DNA from: Phocaeicola_A sp036804505
GTDB taxonomy: Bacteria > Bacteroidota > Bacteroidia > Bacteroidales > Bacteroidaceae
Reading direction: 5' to 3'
Assembly: GCA_036804505.1 (NCBI GenBank)
Contig: DAIRSI010000017.1
Location: 1-64,000 of the forward strand
Length of the DNA stretch: 64,000 bases
The translations under genes and the position numbers were made by a program. A model generated the notes under the pieces. It had not been told where the DNA came from. It worked only from the letters and a program-made list of their open reading frames with translations, and did no database searches. Below, one piece after another: positions 14,791 to 23,784 of this stretch (positions are counted from its first letter, which is position 1; every line of letters starts with the position of its first letter).

Positions 14791-16284
14791 CTAAAGCCTG
14801 ATTTTCCTTTTTATATATTTTATGCCGAGAACTACTCCAGACAGGGAAACAACACTTCCTCCCAATAATAGTATCCACAAAAGAGCTTTGCGAAGAGTTA
14901 TGTTTGAACACAATCCGGGAAAGCGCATTCGGTGCAGGGCGGTAAACGACCAATATTTCCAACGTGAGGCGGTGTCTACATAACGGATATCGCCAGTTTC
15001 CGGATGAATGTAAAAAATACTGTTATTAGGGTCTTCCACAACAGCTTTCCAGACAGGTAGTTGTCGGCGTTCTTTCATCATATTGCTCATATCCCTGTAA
15101 TAGGTTTCATAATGTGTTATTGGGGTTAGTTTAATTTGAGGAATCTTTGTTCCTGGGACATTATTTTTGTAGAGAGATTCCAAACTATGGAGGATTTCTG
15201 TTTTGGAAAGAAAAAGAGGTCGTGGAATACTGTCTTTGGCATCAATATATTGTTCTTTTTTCCCATCAGTAATTGTATAATAAGGATGTCCGTCAAAGTT
15301 ATTCCATTCTATTTGTCTGATATTGGGATAGGCTTTGATGAGTTTCCAATAGTCCAAAACGTAGTTCTCGATCTTTGGCATTTTCAATCGCAAGCTGACT
15401 TGAGGTTCTATCATAAATATCGATTTGCGTATCCAGGCAGGATGGTCTATCATAGACATCATGCCACTGAAAGTGAATGTTAAAACAAAAAAACCAAAAA
15501 ATATGCCACTTACATAATGCCAGTGATACCACTTTTTGCGATAAGGGGAGAATTTATGGATAAGGTGAGTATGTGTTTTTCTCCACACGTCAATTGCAAC
15601 CCAAAATCCAGCGACAAGCATTAAACATCCAAGGCCTGTTAGGAATATTATAGTTTTGAACCAAAGATCAGGATTTTGCCTTAACCATGAAAAATAAGCC
15701 CAATGTGGAATTGCTCCTATCCATGACCAGAATCTTTCCTTTTGGTTTGAAAATTGCAGTACTTCCCCACTCTTTGAACCAATGTATAACTGAGTTTTTT
15801 CTTTATCTAAAAAATATATTTTATAAATGGGTATTTCCTTCTTTAATCTAATATACGGAGTCCATTGATCTAATTTGCTCAGTGTATCAATTCGTTCGAT
15901 TGGAGCGTTGCACCACAATTGGGCTGTGTTCGATATGAATTCTTTATTTATTTTTGACAACTCTTTTAGAGAGTCAGATGGAAAGTCGAATTGCCCTTTG
16001 TTCGTTTTAATATGAAATACGGTTTGTTTTAATCGACAGTCTAGAGTGATTCCTTTTATTTCTGCATTTGGAGGAAGCCGTTTTATTATAGAGGTAATGG
16101 AGGGTGATTGCTCTGATGAAGAGGATAATTTTTTATTTTTTCTGATTATTTCATTGTTGCTGACATGCGGGAAATGGTGATACATCATAATAAAGGCGGA
16201 AAGAAACCAGGTCATAAAAACCAGACACATTATTGTTCCCAAGATTCTATGAGCAGAATACATGAATTGCGTTATTTTCTTCAT
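14791..16284 (-). CDS. PepSY-associated transmembrane protein
   Basis: The 497-residue membrane protein starts with a membrane helix (AHRILGTIMCLVFMTWFLSA) and has further helices near residues 210-230, 255-275 and 470-490, with extracytoplasmic PepSY-like segments between. The pattern (HWHYVSGIFFGFFVLTFTFSG; late ALHRMRFPG) matches iron-regulated PepSY membrane proteins found beside TonB receptors, some of which may reduce ferric complexes. It has its own promoter carrying the same operator-like motif as the receptor gene downstream. Confidence 0.85.
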   Translation of the reverse strand: MKKITQFMYSAHRILGTIMCLVFMTWFLSAFIMMYHHFPHVSNNEIIRKNKKLSSSSEQSPSITSIIKRLPPNAEIKGITLDCRLKQTVFHIKTNKGQFDFPSDSLKELSKINKEFISNTAQLWCNAPIERIDTLSKLDQWTPYIRLKKEIPIYKIYFLDKEKTQLYIGSKSGEVLQFSNQKERFWSWIGAIPHWAYFSWLRQNPDLWFKTIIFLTGLGCLMLVAGFWVAIDVWRKTHTHLIHKFSPYRKKWYHWHYVSGIFFGFFVLTFTFSGMMSMIDHPAWIRKSIFMIEPQVSLRLKMPKIENYVLDYWKLIKAYPNIRQIEWNNFDGHPYYTITDGKKEQYIDAKDSIPRPLFLSKTEILHSLESLYKNNVPGTKIPQIKLTPITHYETYYRDMSNMMKERRQLPVWKAVVEDPNNSIFYIHPETGDIRYVDTASRWKYWSFTALHRMRFPGLCSNITLRKALLWILLLGGSVVSLSGVVLGIKYIKRKIRL

Positions 16285-16296
16285 TTCTTTTTTTTA

Positions 16297-16304
16297 CAAA
16301 GATA
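16297..16304 (-). promoter_or_regulatory. -7 box TATCTTTG of the PepSY gene
   Basis: Minus-strand TATCTTTG, 12 bases upstream of the ATG at 16284, with the operator-like motif 20 bases further upstream. Confidence 0.6.
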
Positions 16305-16324
16305 TGCTTAGTTTCATTTCTGCT

Positions 16325-16346
16325 AAATACTCAAAAATAGGTAAAT
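16325..16346. promoter_or_regulatory. Putative operator upstream of the PepSY gene
   Basis: The core TACTCAAAAATAGGTA is an imperfect version of the dyad at 14728-14749; 19 of 22 positions agree, including the flanking AAA and AAT. The spacing to the -7 box is identical. The rest of the 315-base gap up to 16600 is AT-rich. I see no gene there and no cobalamin riboswitch motifs. Confidence 0.6.
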
Positions 16347-16599
16347 TTCTTATATAATTATTTCTTCTCTATGACTTTATGATAAAGAATCTTATTTGAT
16401 ATTTCAGATATATACCTGTTGGCGGATTTAAAAATTATCTGTTCGTGAAGTTGGGTAGATATAGGTAGTAAAGCATATAAATCCAGTCCAAATAGACTAT
16501 CTATTTGTTGCAGATTTGTGGTATATCAGGAATGATATACGTAAGGAGTCAGTTATACTAATTGGCTACGGCATTTTGCCAAGCCAGCTTCATTGATTC

Positions 16600-16899
16600 T
16601 TAAGAATATTTCCGTTTGGGATTTCTAGGGAACCATCCTTTCTCAACACGTTTTTTCTGTTCGAAGATCTCTAGAATACTCCAAAAGCAAGTGAAGCCGA
16701 GTACTCCCAAAAGAGATGAAATGATCACGTTTTCCACGGTGAGTGACCCTACGATACTAATTATTCCTGCCAATGGGAAAATCCACCATAGACGCGTTCC
16801 AAAATAATACTCCATTTTGATAACTATAGGATGAAATACTCCTATTATCAAAAAGGTGCCGATTCCTATGATCAGTCCGTTATAATTTGTTATGTCCAT
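16600..16899 (-). CDS. DUF4491 family membrane protein
   Basis: A 99-residue protein with the DUF4491 pattern: NGLIIGIGTFLIIGVFHPIV, KMEYYFGTRLWWIFPLAG, then LLGVLGFTCFWSILEIFEQK and a terminal GWFPRNPKR. It has three predicted membrane helices and a basic C-terminus. Function is unknown. ATG 16899 (MDITNYN) is chosen because the -7 box at 16912-16919 lies just upstream and would be inside the longer frame that starts at 16959. Confidence 0.8.
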   Translation of the reverse strand: MDITNYNGLIIGIGTFLIIGVFHPIVIKMEYYFGTRLWWIFPLAGIISIVGSLTVENVIISSLLGVLGFTCFWSILEIFEQKKRVEKGWFPRNPKRKYS

Positions 16900-16911
16900 C
16901 TTTTTTATTTG

Positions 16912-16919
16912 CGAAGGTA
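16912..16919 (-). promoter_or_regulatory. -7 box TACCTTCG of the DUF4491 gene
   Basis: Minus-strand TACCTTCG followed by C, 12 bases before the ATG at 16899. Confidence 0.5.
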
Positions 16920-17026
16920 ATATTTTCAGAGTAATTTCACAATAGAAGAAGCTGTCCATTTTATTATATCACTTAATGTGTATATAGTTTTTATCTTTTT
17001 TTCTTAAAAAAGTGGAGCTGTCGTTG

Positions 17027-17034
17027 TATCTTTG
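17027..17034 (+). promoter_or_regulatory. -7 box TATCTTTG of cbiA
   Basis: TATCTTTG followed by C, 16 bases before ATG 17051. The leader is too short for a riboswitch. Confidence 0.55.
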
Positions 17035-17050
17035 CAAGAAAAGAATTCGA

Positions 17051-18352
17051 ATGAATGCAGATTTATTAATTGGCGCAACAAGTTCGGGATGTGGAAAGAC
17101 GACTTTTACCATCGGACTCTTAAGGGCTCTTAGAAATCGCGGATGTTCTGTGCAACCCTTTAAGTGCGGGCCTGATTATATTGATTCACATTTTCATAAG
17201 CTGGCAGCCGGCATAGAGTCGGTCAACCTGGACTCGTGGTTTTCTTCAAAGGAAAATTTGCACAGATTATATCACAAATATCAGCAAGGATCACAGATTT
17301 GTGTTGTCGAGGGTGTCATGGGATTGTTTGATGGTTATGATGATATGCGTGGAAGTAGTGCGGAAATTGCTTTAGAACTAGGCATCCCGGTTATTTTACT
17401 GGTTAATGCATGTTCGGTAGCTTATTCGGTAGCCCCTCTTTTATATGGATACATTCATTTTTTTCCTCATATTAATATTAAGGGAGTCGTTTTTAATCAG
17501 ACAGCTTCAGCTTCACAGGAAAAATGTCTCAAAAGTGCATGTAAAGATGTAGGGGTGGAGTGTCTTGGTTTTATACCCCGAGTAATGGATATTGATATTC
17601 CTTCCCGACATTTGGGCCTGACGCTGGACCGAGAGTTCCGGACGGAACAACTGATAGACAAAATATCACGAATTATTGATGAACACGTGGATATACAACG
17701 TCTTTTGGAACTATGTGGAAGAGAATCAGATGTGGCATGCAACAATCTTGTAGCAGCATCTCCTCGAAGAAACCTGAAAATTGCGGTTGCCTGCGATGAA
17801 GCCTTTAATTTTATTTATAAGGAAAATATTGAATCTCTGAAAAAGGATGGTGAGGTTTTATTCTTCAGTCCACTCAATGATGAATTTCTGCCGCAGGCGG
17901 ACTTGGTTTATTTACCTGGCGGATACCCTGAATTCTTTTTAAAGGAATTGAGTTCCAACAAGACAATGATTGATTCCATAAAAAACCATGTAGAGCGTGG
18001 AGGAAAGATTTTTGCAGAATGTGGAGGTATGATGTATCTGTGCCGCTCGGTGGTTGGCATGGATAATATCGCTTATCCTATGGTTGGCATTTATGCACAG
18101 GATGCCACCATGACGGATATGCATCTGCATCTGGGATATCGCAAATTCTTTTATAATGGTGAGGAATGGCGCGGACATGAGTTCCATTTTTCTTCTATTG
18201 CATATTCCGGAAATGATTTGAAGTCAATCGCCCAACAGTTTGATGCAGATGGAAATGCTGTGAATACTCCTATACTCACATATAAAAATGCAATAGCAGG
18301 CTATACTCATCTTTATTGGGGGGATTCGGACTTGCTGAAACTTTGGAGCTGA
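17051..18352 (+). CDS. cbiA: Cobyrinate a,c-diamide synthase
   Basis: The 433-residue enzyme has an N-terminal dethiobiotin synthetase-like ATPase domain (LIGATSSGCGKTTFTIGLLRA, a P-loop), VEGVMGLFDGYDD, and a C-terminal class I glutamine amidotransferase domain with LPGGYPEFF, the cysteine in FAECGGMMYL and the late histidine in GYTHLYWGD. It amidates the a and c side chains of cobyrinate in B12 synthesis, or the equivalent in corrinoid remodelling. No other corrin ring genes are in the window. It is divergent from the DUF4491 gene and near the CbiK/TonB cluster. ATG 17051 follows the promoter. Confidence 0.9.
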   Translation: MNADLLIGATSSGCGKTTFTIGLLRALRNRGCSVQPFKCGPDYIDSHFHKLAAGIESVNLDSWFSSKENLHRLYHKYQQGSQICVVEGVMGLFDGYDDMRGSSAEIALELGIPVILLVNACSVAYSVAPLLYGYIHFFPHINIKGVVFNQTASASQEKCLKSACKDVGVECLGFIPRVMDIDIPSRHLGLTLDREFRTEQLIDKISRIIDEHVDIQRLLELCGRESDVACNNLVAASPRRNLKIAVACDEAFNFIYKENIESLKKDGEVLFFSPLNDEFLPQADLVYLPGGYPEFFLKELSSNKTMIDSIKNHVERGGKIFAECGGMMYLCRSVVGMDNIAYPMVGIYAQDATMTDMHLHLGYRKFFYNGEEWRGHEFHFSSIAYSGNDLKSIAQQFDADGNAVNTPILTYKNAIAGYTHLYWGDSDLLKLWS

Positions 18353-18374
18353 CCTGAGGGCCTGTCATAAGATA

Positions 18375-18411
18375 CTAAAACGAAAGGATTTTCTTTATCC
18401 TTTCGTTTTAG
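18375..18411. terminator. Strong stem-loop after cbiA
   Basis: CTAAAACGAAAGGAT (18375-18389) pairs perfectly with ATCCTTTCGTTTTAG (18397-18411), a 15-bp stem 22 bases after the cbiA stop. The T-rich end lies within the stem, so it can act on either strand. The remaining AT-rich sequence up to 18680 shows no gene. Confidence 0.75.
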
Positions 18412-18679
18412 TGTGAATTCCCGATAACAATCTTTTTTAAACCTAAAAAAAAACAAAAATCTAATCCAACTTAATTATAGCAATTTCTCTCTCTTGCTTG
18501 TGCATGTAATATGTTTTATCTTGTGTTTATGTCTTTTTTCTTTAATTCATTTGCAAAGATATCCATTTTGTTTTTAAAATGCAAATAAATCAATCAAAAA
18601 GTTATATAATTATTTGTTTTAAATTTCAAAAAGATTTTATTTATGTTGTTTTTATTTCAAATTGATAATTTTTCTTCTT

Positions 18680-19798
18680 TTATTGTACCAATTTAAAAAG
18701 GCCTCCTGCCAAAGCACGTACAATTCCTTTCATTTCCAGTTCAAAAAGGAGCACGTTTATTTTCTGAATAGCAATGTTGCTTTCGACAATCATGGTATTT
18801 ATTTGCATGCCATTGGGATTTTTTAAAAGGAGATCAACCAGTATTTGTTCGTCAGTCGTCAGGTCGGGAAACAGATCTCGTTGGATTTCCTTAGGTCTAG
18901 CCTTAGTATTTATTTCCCAACACATACTCTTTACAAAGTCTTCTGCATTGTTTATCAGGATAGCTTTATTCTCTCTGATGAGATTGTTGCATCCTTCAGA
19001 ATATGGATCGTTTGTTCTTCCCGGGAATGCGAAACAGTCGCGGTGGTAACTTTCAGCCAATTCCGCTGTAATAAGTGCACCACCTTTCTTTGCACTTTCC
19101 ACTACGATGGTCGCATCACACATGCCTGCCACGATTCGGTTCCGGCTGACGAAGTTTTGTTTGTCGGGATTGGTTCCGCTGATGAATTCAGTAAGCAGTC
19201 CGCCTTGGTCAATCATTTTTGCCGCACTGTTCCTGTGTACAGATGGATAAATACGGTCGAGGCCGTGGGCGAGGACTCCGATAGTTTCCATTCCATTTTG
19301 CAAGGCTGCCTGATGGGCATGGATATCTACGCCGTAGGCCAGTCCGCTCACTATGATTGTATGGGGGCACAGTTCCTTCAGGTCGTTCACAAATCTCAAA
19401 CAAAGATCTTTTCCGTATTCTGTGATGTGGCGAGTCCCCACCACCCCAATGATTCGCAGACTATTCAGGTTTGCATGGCCTTTGTAGAACAGATAGAGTG
19501 GGGCATCGTCACATTCTCTCAGGCGGCTTGGATAGTCTTCATCCTTGTAACCGAGGCAGGATATATTCTTGCTTTGAATGAAATGATATTCTTTTTCGGC
19601 TATGGTAAAAGCTTGAGAACAATCCAGTAATTCTATCAATTGCGGCTTTACGTCAGGAAGGATATCTCGGAGATTCTTTCTGTTTTTGAATACATCACTT
19701 GCACTACCCAGAGCTTTATAAAGATTGCGGGCTCCGGCAGCTCCTATGCCTGGAATATGCGTCAGTGCTATGCTGCTGATAAGCTCTTCCTCTTTCAT
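18680..19798 (-). CDS. dprA: DNA-processing protein DprA
   Basis: At 372 residues DprA is full length. It has an N-terminal helix-hairpin region (ALTHIPGIGAAGARNLY), the Rossmann-like core (IIGVVGTRHITEYG; VSGLAYGVDIHAHQAAL; ENKAILINNAEDF) and a C-terminal winged-helix-like domain. DprA loads RecA on incoming single-stranded DNA. Its start overlaps the stop of the thioesterase gene by four bases, the last of a three-gene minus-strand operon with DUF2851. Confidence 0.95.
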   Translation of the reverse strand: MKEEELISSIALTHIPGIGAAGARNLYKALGSASDVFKNRKNLRDILPDVKPQLIELLDCSQAFTIAEKEYHFIQSKNISCLGYKDEDYPSRLRECDDAPLYLFYKGHANLNSLRIIGVVGTRHITEYGKDLCLRFVNDLKELCPHTIIVSGLAYGVDIHAHQAALQNGMETIGVLAHGLDRIYPSVHRNSAAKMIDQGGLLTEFISGTNPDKQNFVSRNRIVAGMCDATIVVESAKKGGALITAELAESYHRDCFAFPGRTNDPYSEGCNNLIRENKAILINNAEDFVKSMCWEINTKARPKEIQRDLFPDLTTDEQILVDLLLKNPNGMQINTMIVESNIAIQKINVLLFELEMKGIVRALAGGLFKLVQ

Positions 19799-20202
19799 GC
19801 GACGAAATAGGGGGAAAAGTATTTATCAAAAATATTGCTGTCACTTAATTTTCCGTTTACCAGACAAACGCTTTCGACTACTGCTTTCAGGCACAGCTTG
19901 TTATCTTCCGCCCTAAATATATCCTGATAGAAGACATATTTGATACCTTCTTTTTTCAGATAAAGTCTGCATATAAATTCATCACCGCTTTTAAGAGGAA
20001 TTTTGAATGACATGGTGATACGTGCTACAACCGGATCTATTCCCTGATGGTGCAGTTCCTCGAAGTGAAGTCCTGTGGAAATGAGGAACTCGTGGCGTGC
20101 ATGCTCTATATAGTGTTGGTAGTTGGCATTATTGACAATTCCTTGGAGGTCGCATTCATAATCGCGTACCTTAAGTTTTAATTCATGAATGTAATGGTTC
20201 AT
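19795..20202 (-). CDS. Acyl-CoA thioesterase (hotdog fold, YbgC-like)
   Basis: A 135-residue hotdog-fold protein with the 4-hydroxybenzoyl-CoA thioesterase pattern: VRDYECDLQGIVNNANYQHYIEHARHEFL. The Asp in YECDLQGIVNNANY is the catalytic position. It probably hydrolyses short or aromatic acyl-CoA; the substrate is unknown. ATG 20202 (MNHYIHEL) is chosen because it lies just after the DUF2851 stop; the longer frame to 20250 would run inside that gene. Confidence 0.85.
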   Translation of the reverse strand: MNHYIHELKLKVRDYECDLQGIVNNANYQHYIEHARHEFLISTGLHFEELHHQGIDPVVARITMSFKIPLKSGDEFICRLYLKKEGIKYVFYQDIFRAEDNKLCLKAVVESVCLVNGKLSDSNIFDKYFSPYFVA

Positions 20203-20204
20203 AT

Positions 20205-21470
20205 TTATTTCTTTTTTATGTATTCGAATCCTATTCTGCAGTGCAGGCATTTCTTTTTATCACAATATTCTTTTTTAAGTTGGATGAGTGCTTGGCTGTC
20301 ACCAGCGCTTTTGATATCAAGTCCGCATTGCCCCCACATACGCGTGATGTAATTGTTTTCGGCTTTCAGTCCGTCCATCAGATCGAGGGCACGCATACAT
20401 AGTTTTTCATTGCAGCTATGTTTTCCATAAGTGAAGAGCATAGGAACGATTGTATTGATGATAATCAGATCCTGGGAATTCTTGCTCAGATGCTTTGTTC
20501 GTGCAGGAGCTTCTTTTCCGAACATGTAGTGTGTTTCCCAATATTCGGAGGTTTGGGTCTTCAGGCAAGCGTATATATTAGCCAGAGTATCACATTCCAT
20601 CAGTTTGGAAAACAAGCCTTCGCTTTGGAAATAGATCCATGCAAGTTGGGCAATACGGATATGGGGAAAGTTAGTGGGCCTGAGTCTGAGAAATTTCCAT
20701 AGGTGCTCTTCCATGTGGGCTAAATGGAAAACATGCGACAGGTATTGATATTCCTTTTGCATTTTTTTGTAATATTCATCGTGGATATCTTCTTCCAGAA
20801 GTCCTGCCTGACCGAAGAATACAGCTTCTATTTTGAATAAGTCGTTTCTGTATTTGGCAGTGGCATGGAGTGAAACGTGTGATGCCCATCTTTCGAAAGT
20901 ATCCCCATTGATGCCGAATCCATAATTCCTTGCCAGCGTGACAAAGAGAGTCTTCTCCCAGTCCTTGTCGTATTTTTCCCATCGTTCCAGAATCTGTCCT
21001 GATTTTTCTTCCAGACGTTCTGTTTGAAGAGCATTCATCCAACTATGTACAAAGAAAGAAGATAGTGAAGGAATAATGCTGTAGCACGGGGGATAATAAT
21101 CTGCCTTAATCAATTCCTCATAATGCGAAACGATGTTTTGCGGGCATTGCAGTTGGAGTTGTGGGATAATTTCTCCGTTGGACCGCTTAAGTTCACAATC
21201 CACATTTTCGGCAACATGAAGGATGACAGAATCAAAAGCCGGGTTCCTGTCATGTCCATGTTTGAACCAATCTGATGTGTTCTGGTGGATTTCGACATTA
21301 CCAACCCACAGAGTTCCGTTTATTTTTACTTTTGCGTTAAAGAAATCGGGGCCTGCATTCCTGTTCTGCAATCCTGGGTCAATGATTTCTATATTGTTGC
21401 CCAATGTACTTTTCAGTTCCTTGAGTGGGAGTATTTTATGTTTCCATACATAGTGGAGGAGTACTTCCAT
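20205..21470 (-). CDS. DUF2851 family protein
   Basis: The 421-residue protein fits DUF2851, a Bacteroidetes family of unknown function. The N-terminal part reads LHYVWKHKILPLKELKST and NRNAGPDFFNAKVKINGTLW, followed by WVGNVEIHQNTSDWFKHGHD, which has a nuclease-like look. The C-terminal half is alpha-helical and ends in CDKKKCLHCRIGFEYIKKK with a CxxxxxCxxC cysteine cluster. It is the first gene of an operon with the thioesterase and dprA, a layout that could hint at a DNA-related role. Confidence 0.8.
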   Translation of the reverse strand: MEVLLHYVWKHKILPLKELKSTLGNNIEIIDPGLQNRNAGPDFFNAKVKINGTLWVGNVEIHQNTSDWFKHGHDRNPAFDSVILHVAENVDCELKRSNGEIIPQLQLQCPQNIVSHYEELIKADYYPPCYSIIPSLSSFFVHSWMNALQTERLEEKSGQILERWEKYDKDWEKTLFVTLARNYGFGINGDTFERWASHVSLHATAKYRNDLFKIEAVFFGQAGLLEEDIHDEYYKKMQKEYQYLSHVFHLAHMEEHLWKFLRLRPTNFPHIRIAQLAWIYFQSEGLFSKLMECDTLANIYACLKTQTSEYWETHYMFGKEAPARTKHLSKNSQDLIIINTIVPMLFTYGKHSCNEKLCMRALDLMDGLKAENNYITRMWGQCGLDIKSAGDSQALIQLKKEYCDKKKCLHCRIGFEYIKKK

Positions 21471-21527
21471 GGGGTATCTTTATGATTAAAAGTCTTAATT
21501 TTATATTCTTAAATCTATTAAATGTTG

Positions 21528-21535
21528 CAAAATTA
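21528..21535 (-). promoter_or_regulatory. -7 box TAATTTTG of the DUF2851 operon
   Basis: Minus-strand TAATTTTG followed by C, 57 bases upstream of ATG 21470, back to back with the dapB promoter. Confidence 0.5.
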
Positions 21536-21556
21536 ATAGATTCCGTGATATTTCCT

Positions 21557-21564
21557 TATATTTG
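21557..21564 (+). promoter_or_regulatory. -7 box TATATTTG of the dapB operon
   Basis: TATATTTG followed by C, 24 bases before the dapB ATG at 21589. It lies upstream of that ATG and overlaps an upstream in-frame start candidate at 21562. Confidence 0.55.
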
Positions 21565-21588
21565 CACCACTTTAATTTTAGGAACAAA

Positions 21589-22347
21589 ATGAAAATAGCT
21601 CTAATAGGGTATGGAAAAATGGGTCATGAAATCGAGCGTATTGCTGTGAGTCGTGGCCATAAGGTCGTCTGTATCATTGATATCGATAACCAGGACGATT
21701 TTCAGTCGGAGGCATTCAAGAGTGCAGATGTTGCCATAGAATTTACCTCTCCTACTTCTGCTTATCAGAATTACATGAAGACATTTGAGGCAGGAGTAAA
21801 GTTGGTTTCAGGAAGCACAGGATGGATGGAACAGCATGGAGAAGAGGTAAAAAAGCTTTGTTCGGATGGTGGAAAAACATTATTCTGGTCTTCAAACTTC
21901 AGTTTGGGAGTGGCAATTTTTTCTGCCGTAAACGATTATTTGGCAAAAATAATGAACCGGTTCCCCGATTATTCTGAAATCAGTGTAGAGGAAACTCATC
22001 ATATTCATAAGTTGGATGCCCCTAGTGGTACTGCAATTACGTTGACTGAGAGTCTTCTGGCCAATCTTGATCGGAAGGATAAATGGGTAAAAGGAACTTT
22101 CACAGCTCCAGATGGAACTGTGACGGGGTCAGCCGATTGCGCTCCCGACGAAATACCTGTCAACTCTATCCGCAGAGGAGAAGTTCCGGGCATTCATTCC
22201 ATCCGCTATGAAAGTGAAGCTGACAGCATTGTTATTACACACGATGCAAAGAATAGAAAAGGATTTGCTTTGGGTGCGGTTTTGGCAGCGGAATATACAT
22301 CAACCCATTGTGGTTTGCTTGGTATGAAAGATTTGTTTCAGTTTTAA
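21589..22347 (+). CDS. dapB: 4-hydroxy-tetrahydrodipicolinate reductase
   Basis: The 252-residue enzyme has the N-terminal NAD(P) site ALIGYGKMGHEIERIA and the C-terminal signature EETHHIHKLDAPSGTA, which holds the catalytic histidine pair and lysine. It reduces hydroxy-tetrahydrodipicolinate in the lysine and diaminopimelate pathway. It opens an operon with two signal peptidase-type genes and a WbqC-like gene; the next gene starts 12 bases later. Confidence 0.95.
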   Translation: MKIALIGYGKMGHEIERIAVSRGHKVVCIIDIDNQDDFQSEAFKSADVAIEFTSPTSAYQNYMKTFEAGVKLVSGSTGWMEQHGEEVKKLCSDGGKTLFWSSNFSLGVAIFSAVNDYLAKIMNRFPDYSEISVEETHHIHKLDAPSGTAITLTESLLANLDRKDKWVKGTFTAPDGTVTGSADCAPDEIPVNSIRRGEVPGIHSIRYESEADSIVITHDAKNRKGFALGAVLAAEYTSTHCGLLGMKDLFQF

Positions 22348-22359
22348 AAAAAGTCAGAG

Positions 22360-23778
22360 ATGGAAGTTTCTAAAAGACAATGGATTAAGTTTGGAGTCGT
22401 ATTGGCTCTCTATTTGCTGTTTTTAATTTGGGTTAAAAGCTGGTTGGGGCTGATTGTCGTTCCCTTCATCTTTGATAGTTACATAACAAAAAAGATTCCT
22501 TGGTCATGGTGGAAAAGAGCAAAGAATAAAAGTGTGCAATTTGTCATGGGATGGGTTGACGCTATTGTATTTGCTTTGATTGCTGTATATTTTGTCAATA
22601 TATATTTTTTCCAAAATTATGAGATACCTTCATCTTCTTTGGAGAAATCATTACTGACAGGTGATTATCTTTTTGTGAGCAAGCTGAGCTATGGTCCTAG
22701 GATACCGCAGACTCCGCTGACTATGCCTCTTACCCAGCACACCATGCCTCTCATCGGAACAAAGTCTTATCTTGAACATCCTCATTGGGATTACCGGAGG
22801 GTGAAGGGTCTAGGGCAGGTGAAGCTGAATGATATCGTAGTGTTCAATTATCCTTCAGGAGACACTGTGGCTACTTCACCGGATTATCAGGCCGCCGATT
22901 ACTATTCGCTTTGTTACGGTTACGGGCAAAGTCTGGCAACGGAAAAGCCCGATCTTTCAAAAATGACACGCTCCCAGCAGAGAGCTGTCTATGAGAACTA
23001 TTATTCTTTGGGGAGTAATTACATTAAAAATAATCCCCAAATGTTCGGAAAAGTAATTTCACGTCCGACGGACAGGCGCGAAAATTATGTGAAGCGCTGT
23101 GTGGGACTTCCAGGGCAGACTTTGCAGATAAGAAATAGAATTGTCTATTTGGACGGTAAACCAAATAAGGAGCCTGATAATGTGCAATATGGCTACTATG
23201 TAAAGACTACGGCTCCTATATCCGATGAGGTGCGTTACGATTTGGGAATCAGCCTTGAAGATATATCACAACATAATCCTGAAGGAACTCTTTATTGGAT
23301 TCCTTTGACTAAAAAAGCCTATAATGGATTGAAAGCTTTGACAGGACTCGTTTCAGAAATAAAGTTGGATGAGGCTGCTGATTCAGAAGGCTTGTATCCA
23401 TTGGATCTTTACAAGAATTGGACGCGTGATAATTACGGACCTCTGTGGATTCCACAAAGAGGAAAGACTATCCGGTTGACCGAAGATAATATTCCTATTT
23501 ATGAGCGTCCGATTGCCATCTATGAAGGGAACCGTCTGGAAGTGAAGGATGGTAAGATATTTATCAACGGACAACAGACCGATCACTATACTTTCAAGAT
23601 GGATTACTATTGGATGATGGGGGATAACCGTCATAATTCGGCGGATTCACGCTATTGGGGATTTGTTCCTGAAGATCATATTGTGGGGAAACCTATCCTG
23701 ATATGGCTTTCTATAGATAAGGATACCAGTAAAATACGATGGAATCGTATTTTCCGTTGGGTTGACAATATAAAATAA
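22360..23778 (+). CDS. lepB: Signal peptidase I
   Basis: At 472 residues this is longer than typical signal peptidase I, as in other Bacteroidales. It has N-terminal membrane helices near residues 10-35 and 65-85, the nucleophile motif IPSSSLEKSL (Ser93), the lysine general base in NYVKRCVGLPG (Lys245) and the late box MMGDNRHNSADSR. The long insertion between the first two boxes enlarges the periplasmic part. It cleaves signal peptides of exported proteins at the inner membrane. Confidence 0.95.
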   Translation: MEVSKRQWIKFGVVLALYLLFLIWVKSWLGLIVVPFIFDSYITKKIPWSWWKRAKNKSVQFVMGWVDAIVFALIAVYFVNIYFFQNYEIPSSSLEKSLLTGDYLFVSKLSYGPRIPQTPLTMPLTQHTMPLIGTKSYLEHPHWDYRRVKGLGQVKLNDIVVFNYPSGDTVATSPDYQAADYYSLCYGYGQSLATEKPDLSKMTRSQQRAVYENYYSLGSNYIKNNPQMFGKVISRPTDRRENYVKRCVGLPGQTLQIRNRIVYLDGKPNKEPDNVQYGYYVKTTAPISDEVRYDLGISLEDISQHNPEGTLYWIPLTKKAYNGLKALTGLVSEIKLDEAADSEGLYPLDLYKNWTRDNYGPLWIPQRGKTIRLTEDNIPIYERPIAIYEGNRLEVKDGKIFINGQQTDHYTFKMDYYWMMGDNRHNSADSRYWGFVPEDHIVGKPILIWLSIDKDTSKIRWNRIFRWVDNIK

Positions 23779-23784
23779 TTATCA

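Noticed and set aside
16346..17026. Cobalamin riboswitch near cbiA or the TonB cluster
   Set aside because: I looked for the B12-box and conserved core on both strands and saw neither; the cbiA leader is under 20 bases.
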